A program made the translations under genes and the position numbers. From DATBIO01 sp036556965 (GTDB lineage: Bacteria > Acidobacteriota > Vicinamibacteria > Fen-336), in contig DATBIO010000297.1 in the NCBI GenBank assembly GCA_036556965.1, forward strand, positions 1 through 17,803: a stretch of DNA of 17,803 nucleotides, in the 5' to 3' direction. The number at the start of each line of letters is the position of its first letter. Position 1 is the first letter of the stretch. The notes below the pieces were generated by a model, which was given only the letters and a program-made list of their open reading frames with translations, was not told the DNA's origin and ran no database searches. Of the stretch, positions 14,485-17,803 are shown in pieces.

Positions 14485-14497
14485 GCCCCGGCGGGGC
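14485..14497 (-). repeat. Short GC hairpin just after the DUF465 stop
   Basis: GCCCC (14485-14489) and GGGGC (14493-14497) pair around a 3-nt loop, one base beyond the TGA of the DUF465 gene. There is no U-tract. With the larger hairpin at 14431-14456 it gives two stem-loops in the 3' region of that transcript. Chance formation is possible at this GC content. Confidence 0.3.
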
Positions 14498-14498
14498 T

Positions 14499-14720
14499 TC
14501 AGGGGTGAGCGGAGCTTCGCACCTGACGGGCGATGGCCTCCATGCGGTCCTTCACCTGAAGCTTCTTCTTCTTGAGCGTCGTCTCCTCCACCTGCTCCTC
14601 GTCACTGAGCACCGCCTTCTCCGTCAGCGTGGAGAGGCGTCTCTCGTACTCGTGGTGCTCCTGGTCGAGCTTGCGGTACTCGTCGTTATGGATGAGCAGG
14701 GAAGAGCGCTCCTGGGACAT
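14499..14720 (-). CDS. YdcH/DUF465 family coiled-coil protein
   Basis: A 73-residue, strongly charged, wholly helical protein of the YdcH family (DUF465), whose molecular function is unknown. Recognisable features are IHNDEYRKLDQEHHEYERRL (10-29), then VLSDEEQVEETTLKKKKLQVKDRMEAI (38-64), the two helices of a short antiparallel coiled coil. No signal peptide or membrane segment is present, so it should be cytoplasmic. ATG 14720 was chosen because AGGAGG lies 5 nt upstream; a GTG at 14726 overlaps that ribosome-binding site. It stands alone between rimI and psd, with hairpins after it and a possible promoter inside the end of rimI. Confidence 0.88.
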   Translation of the reverse strand: MSQERSSLLIHNDEYRKLDQEHHEYERRLSTLTEKAVLSDEEQVEETTLKKKKLQVKDRMEAIARQVRSSAHP

Positions 14721-14846
14721 CGGCACCTCCTGATCGCGTGACGGTGAAGGAAGGAAACCGCATCACTCGTTGGCGAAGACTCGCCGGCGCCTCGTGCTTT
14801 GTGCGTGCTGAGAGAGAGGTGCGAACGAGCCTCCCACTACGGGAAA

Positions 14847-14873
14847 GTTATCACCGGGGTAGGGCGATTTCAA
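14847..14873 (-). promoter_or_regulatory. Possible promoter of the DUF465 gene
   Basis: On the minus strand, TTGAAA (14868-14873) overlaps the rimI stop codon and is followed after 15 nt by GATAAC (14847-14852), with four of six -10 matches. The spacing is shorter than ideal. This would give a leader of about 120 nt before the gene starting at 14720. The 149 nt between rimI and the DUF465 gene (14721-14869) holds no other recognised feature. Confidence 0.3.
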
Positions 14874-15352
14874 TACTCCTCCGCGACATCGTGCAGGCCG
14901 CTGCGCATGACGGTGGCGTCCTCCGGCGGGTCCTGGTAGTAGCCGCGGCGAAGACCCACCTCCCGGAAGCCGCATTCCTCGTAAAGGCGCCGCGCGGCAC
15001 GGTTTCCGGCCCGCACCTCGAGGAAGGCCTCCCGCCCGCCCTGGCGCGCGGCCAGGCGCAGCGCGTGGCGGAGAAGGAGCCGGCCGAGGCCCCGCCGCCG
15101 CGCACGGGGGTGCACGGCGAGGTTCTGGACCTCCGCCTCGCCTCCGCCCCATCCGACCACGCAGTGGCCCGCCAGCCCGCCCGGGCCGCGCAGCACCAGC
15201 ACCCCTGCATGCGCCGGATGGCACAGGGTGGCCGCGAACTGCGCACGGCTCCAGGGGTGGCTCTGGCAGGCCTGCTCGAGGTCAGCCAGGGAGCCGGCGT
15301 CCTCCACGTCCGCCGCGGCCAGGAACAGCGCCTCGAGGCGGGGGGCGCTCAC
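14870..15352 (-). CDS. rimI: Ribosomal-protein-alanine N-acetyltransferase-like GNAT protein
   Basis: A 160-residue GNAT acetyltransferase. The acetyl-CoA pyrophosphate loop is RRRGLGRLLL (85-94, fitting R-x-x-G-x-G), preceded by the VQNLAVHPRARR strand and loop (75-86). The C-terminal LEVRAGNRAARRLYEECGFREVGLRRGYY (111-139) includes N117 and Y124, the pattern typical of RimI. RimI acetylates the N-terminal alanine of ribosomal protein bS18 in E. coli; relatives may act on other N-termini. The GTG start overlaps the tsaB stop as GTGA. Linkage of rimI to tsaB is widespread in bacteria and supports the name. The N-terminus (AADVEDAGSLADLEQACQSHPWSRAQFAATL) is the usual substrate-side helix. Confidence 0.88.
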   Translation of the reverse strand: MSAPRLEALFLAAADVEDAGSLADLEQACQSHPWSRAQFAATLCHPAHAGVLVLRGPGGLAGHCVVGWGGGEAEVQNLAVHPRARRRGLGRLLLRHALRLAARQGGREAFLEVRAGNRAARRLYEECGFREVGLRRGYYQDPPEDATVMRSGLHDVAEEY

Positions 15353-16011
15353 GCGCGGGGCGGCCGGATGTCGGCCTCCCGGAGGTACAGCGGGCGCAGG
15401 GCCGCCGGCGGGACGCCGGACCCTTCCCGCAGGCGCGGCTCGGCGAGCAGGCCCACCGTGCCGGCCAGGAACAAGGAGCGCTCGGGGAAGACGGCCCGGG
15501 GCCGCGCCTCCAGGATGAGGGCGCGGTACCGCGACGCGCCGTCGCCGATGAAGGCCGCCCCTTCCGGCAGCTCGTGGACGAGCCGCTCGGGGCGCCTCCG
15601 CAGCGGATCGCCCAGGCGGTTCCCCTCGCGGTCGTAGACGGCCGCGAACACCTCGTCGCGGTAGGCGTCCATCACCGCCACCAGGCGCTCGGCGGCGCCG
15701 CGAATTCGCGCGGCCAGCGCGTCGAGCGTGCACACGCCGTAGCACGGGCGGCCCGCGGCCAGGGCCAGGCCCTGGATGGTGCTCACGCCCACCCGGAGGC
15801 CGGTGAACGAGCCGGGGCCCACCGCGGCGGCGAAGCCCTCCACGTCGGCGGGCCGCAGCGAGAGCCCTTCCAGGAGGGCGGCCACCGCGGGGAGCAGGCG
15901 CCGGGAGTGCGCGTCCTCCGCCAGCAGCCGCACCTCGCCACGGATGGTGCCCCCGTCCACCAGGGCCACGCTCTCGCGCGGCGTGCTCGTGTCGATGGCC
16001 AGCACCTTCAC
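15349..16011 (-). CDS. tsaB: tRNA threonylcarbamoyladenosine synthesis protein TsaB
   Basis: A 220-residue ASKHA-fold protein, partner of TsaD in transferring the threonylcarbamoyl group to A37 of ANN-decoding tRNAs. The N-terminal strand is MKVLAIDTSTPRESVALVDGG, followed by HSRRLLPAVAALL (35-47), which replaces the metal-binding histidines of TsaD, and then AAAVGPGSFTGLRVGVSTIQGLA (61-83), the family hallmark. DAYRDEVFAAVY (114-125) is also typical. The start is GTG 16011, with GGAAGG about 7 nt upstream. It is followed by rimI with a 4-nt overlap and is divergent from mutS. TsaD, TsaE and TsaC are not in this window. Confidence 0.93.
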   Translation of the reverse strand: MKVLAIDTSTPRESVALVDGGTIRGEVRLLAEDAHSRRLLPAVAALLEGLSLRPADVEGFAAAVGPGSFTGLRVGVSTIQGLALAAGRPCYGVCTLDALAARIRGAAERLVAVMDAYRDEVFAAVYDREGNRLGDPLRRRPERLVHELPEGAAFIGDGASRYRALILEARPRAVFPERSLFLAGTVGLLAEPRLREGSGVPPAALRPLYLREADIRPPRA

Positions 16012-16061
16012 GACGCCTTCCTTCTCCTCGGGGGAACGGACATGCCGGCGCTGCCGGAGAG

Positions 16062-16069
16062 CTTATACT
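16062..16069. promoter_or_regulatory. Overlapping divergent -10 boxes between tsaB and mutS
   Basis: The same TATA (16064-16067) reads as TATACT on the plus strand (16064-16069, toward mutS) and as TATAAG on the minus strand (16062-16067, toward tsaB). Each matches the -10 consensus at five of six positions. The mutS start codon lies 11 nt beyond the plus-strand box, giving a leader of only about 5 nt; the tsaB leader would be about 45 nt and carries a purine-rich ribosome-binding site. No convincing -35 is visible on either side. Confidence 0.45.
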
Positions 16070-16080
16070 CACCGACTCCC

Positions 16081-17803
16081 ATGGCCGTGGCCGCCTCCTC
16101 CCAGACCCCCGCCATGCAGCAGTACCACCGGATGAAGGCGGAGCACCCGGACGCCCTCCTCCTCTTCCGCATGGGCGACTTCTACGAGCTCTTCCACGAG
16201 GACGCGGTGGTGGCGGCGCGGGTCCTCGACATCGCCCTCACCTCGCGGGCCAAGGAGAAGGACGGCTCTCCCATCCCCATGTGTGGAGTGCCCCACCACG
16301 CGGTGGGCGCCTACGTCGCGCGTCTGACCGATCAGGGCTTCCGGGTGGCGCTCTGCGAGCAGATGGAGGACCCGCGCCTGGCCAAGGGGGTGGTCCGGCG
16401 CGAGGTGGTGCGCGTGGTCAGCCCCGGCGCCCCCCTCGACAGCGCGGCCCTGCCCGCGGCCGAGTCGAGCTTCGTGCTCGCCCTCTGCCCGCGCGCCGGC
16501 GCCGTGGGCGCGGCCTGGCTCGAGCCCACCACCGGCACCTTCGAGGTCGCGGAGTGGGCGGAGGACCCCTGGGAGCGCCTGCGCGACGAGATGGGCGCGC
16601 AGCCCGCGCGCGAGCTGCTGGTGCCCCGGGGCGCCGCCCTGCCCGCCTGGCTCCTGGACGCCGGGCAGCCCGAGGCGGCCATCCCCCGCAGCGAGCTGGA
16701 GGAGCGCCTCTTCGACGCCGCGGCGGCGCGGCGCGAGCTGCTCGCCCACTTCGGCGTGCTCAGCCTGGAGGCCTTCGGCTGCGAGAGCCTGAGCGGCGCG
16801 CTCTCGGCGGCGGGCGCCGTCCTGCGCCACCTGCGCGATGCGCAGAAGCGGGACCTCGGCCACGTCGTGGACCTGCGGACGCGCCACCACGGCGACGCCG
16901 TGGCCATCGACGGCGTGACCCGGCGCAACCTCGAGCTGGTGGAGAGCCTGGCCGACGGCTCCCGCCGGGCCACCCTCCTCGAAGTGCTCGACGAGACGGC
17001 CACCGCCATGGGGGCGCGGCGCCTGCGCGAGGCGATCCTGCGCCCCCTGCGCGAGATCGAGCCCATCCGCGACCGGCTCGACGCCGTGGAGGAGCTGGCC
17101 TTCCGCACGCGCGAGCGGGGCGCCCTCCGCGACGCCCTGGCCACCGTGCAGGACCTCGACCGCATCATGGGCAGGGTCACCCTCGGCACCGCGTCGCCGC
17201 GCGACCTGGGGGCCCTGGCGCGGTCCCTGCGCGCGCTGCCCGCGGCGGAGGAGGCGCTGGCCGCCGTGCAGGCCCCCCTCTTGCGGCGCCAGGCCAAGGA
17301 GCTCGCGCCCCCTCTCTTCCTGGCCGAGGACGTGGAGGCCACGCTGGTGGACGAGCCGCCTCCCGCGCTGCGCGACGGCGGGGTGATCCGCGACGGCGTG
17401 GACGCGGAGCTGGACGCGCTGCGGGAGACGGCCAGCGGGGGGCGCACCACCATCGCCGCCATCGAGGAGCGCGAGCGGGCGCGCACCGGGATCGCCTCGC
17501 TCAAGGTGCGCTTCAACCGCGTCTTCGGCTACTACATCGAGGTCAGCAAGCCGAACCTCCACCTCGCCCCCGCCGACTACGTGCGCAAGCAGACGGTGGC
17601 GGGGGGCGAGCGCTTCATCACGCCGGAGCTGAAGGAGCACGAGGACCGCGTGCTCCGCGCGGACGAGCTGCTCCTCGCGCGCGAGGCCGCCCTCTTCGAG
17701 GCCCTGCGCGGGCGCGTGGCGGCGGCGGCGCGCGCGGTGCGCCAGACCTCGGAGGCCGCCTCCTGGCTCGACGTGCTGCAGTCCCTGGCCGAGGTGGCCA
17801 CCC
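16081..17803 (+). CDS. mutS: DNA mismatch repair protein MutS, N-terminal part (runs off right edge)
   Basis: The first 574 residues are visible, of a protein usually 850-900 long. Domain I contains MQQYHRMKAEHPDALLLFRMGDFYELF (12-38); F34 and E36 form the F-x-E mismatch-reading motif. PMCGVPHHAVGAYVARLTDQGFRVALCEQMEDP follows as in all MutS proteins. The connector, lever and clamp domains continue to the end (RRNLELVESL at about 281-290, FNRVFGYYIEVSK and YVRKQTVAGGERFITPELKEHE in the clamp/lever). The window stops just before the ABC ATPase domain. ATG 16081 was chosen because it follows a TATACT box; an in-frame ATG at 16042 would add 13 residues and put that box inside the gene. There is no Shine-Dalgarno sequence before 16081. 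Confidence 0.95.
   Translation, partial: MAVAASSQTPAMQQYHRMKAEHPDALLLFRMGDFYELFHEDAVVAARVLDIALTSRAKEKDGSPIPMCGVPHHAVGAYVARLTDQGFRVALCEQMEDPRLAKGVVRREVVRVVSPGAPLDSAALPAAESSFVLALCPRAGAVGAAWLEPTTGTFEVAEWAEDPWERLRDEMGAQPARELLVPRGAALPAWLLDAGQPEAAIPRSELEERLFDAAAARRELLAHFGVLSLEAFGCESLSGALSAAGAVLRHLRDAQKRDLGHVVDLRTRHHGDAVAIDGVTRRNLELVESLADGSRRATLLEVLDETATAMGARRLREAILRPLREIEPIRDRLDAVEELAFRTRERGALRDALATVQDLDRIMGRVTLGTASPRDLGALARSLRALPAAEEALAAVQAPLLRRQAKELAPPLFLAEDVEATLVDEPPPALRDGGVIRDGVDAELDALRETASGGRTTIAAIEERERARTGIASLKVRFNRVFGYYIEVSKPNLHLAPADYVRKQTVAGGERFITPELKEHEDRVLRADELLLAREAALFEALRGRVAAAARAVRQTSEAASWLDVLQSLAEVAT

Noticed and set aside
16042..16080. Alternative mutS start 13 codons upstream
   Set aside because: In frame, but it would place the TATACT box inside the gene and add residues not typical of MutS; kept only as a possibility.
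1..17803. tRNA, rRNA, riboswitch, CRISPR array, insertion sequence or attachment site
   Set aside because: No repeated spacer pattern, transposase motif, conserved RNA fold or target-site duplication was seen by reading; a covariance-model scan could still reveal a small RNA.

Overview
This window is GC-rich (very roughly 70%) bacterial chromosome with tightly packed genes and conserved housekeeping content. At the left edge, a permease of the acidobacterial orphan-permease type (ADOP, MacB-like) sits directly behind a PadR regulator. This pairing is typical of Acidobacteriota. Together with the GC content and a very large NtrY-like kinase, it suggests an acidobacterium. That assignment is inferred from gene content only. 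No mobile element, CRISPR array, tRNA, rRNA or prophage gene was seen.

Layout. (1) Positions 1-643, minus strand: padR, then the 5' part of the ADOP permease, with an inverted repeat over the padR promoter. (2) Positions 892-6400, plus strand: an eight-gene aa3-type cytochrome c oxidase operon, in the order coxB (CuA subunit II), coxA (subunit I), two different subunit III genes, subunit IV, a small secreted CxxC membrane protein, an SCO copper chaperone and a DUF420 membrane protein. Junctions are short or overlapping throughout. (3) Positions 6397-7605, minus strand: a class I/II PLP aminotransferase whose stop codon overlaps that of the DUF420 gene in one CTAG. (4) Positions 7735-12235, plus strand: a secreted NTF2/DUF4783-like protein followed by a 1332-residue membrane histidine kinase with no response regulator beside it. 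(5) Positions 12240-12461, minus strand: a 73-residue secreted basic protein with its own promoter. (6) Positions 12557-14384, minus strand: psd, pssA and a NUDIX hydrolase, the first two making phosphatidylethanolamine. (7) Positions 14499-14720, minus strand: a YdcH/DUF465 coiled-coil protein followed by two GC hairpins. (8) Positions 14870-16011, minus strand: tsaB-rimI (tRNA t6A formation and protein N-acetylation). (9) From 16081 to the right edge, plus strand: mutS, divergent from tsaB and cut before its ATPase domain.

The oxidase operon carries structural subunits plus copper-site assembly factors. It lacks heme A synthesis genes and a cytochrome c, which must lie elsewhere. The psd-pssA pair performs the last two steps of phosphatidylethanolamine synthesis. 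Five downstream genes begin with a GTG that overlaps the upstream stop as GTGA, indicating translational coupling. I found no clearly new multi-gene system. The best leads are the CxxC protein in the oxidase operon, the duplicated and diverged subunit III, the palindrome over the padR promoter, the symmetric TATA box between tsaB and mutS, and the kinase with a multi-helix membrane block between two extracytoplasmic regions.
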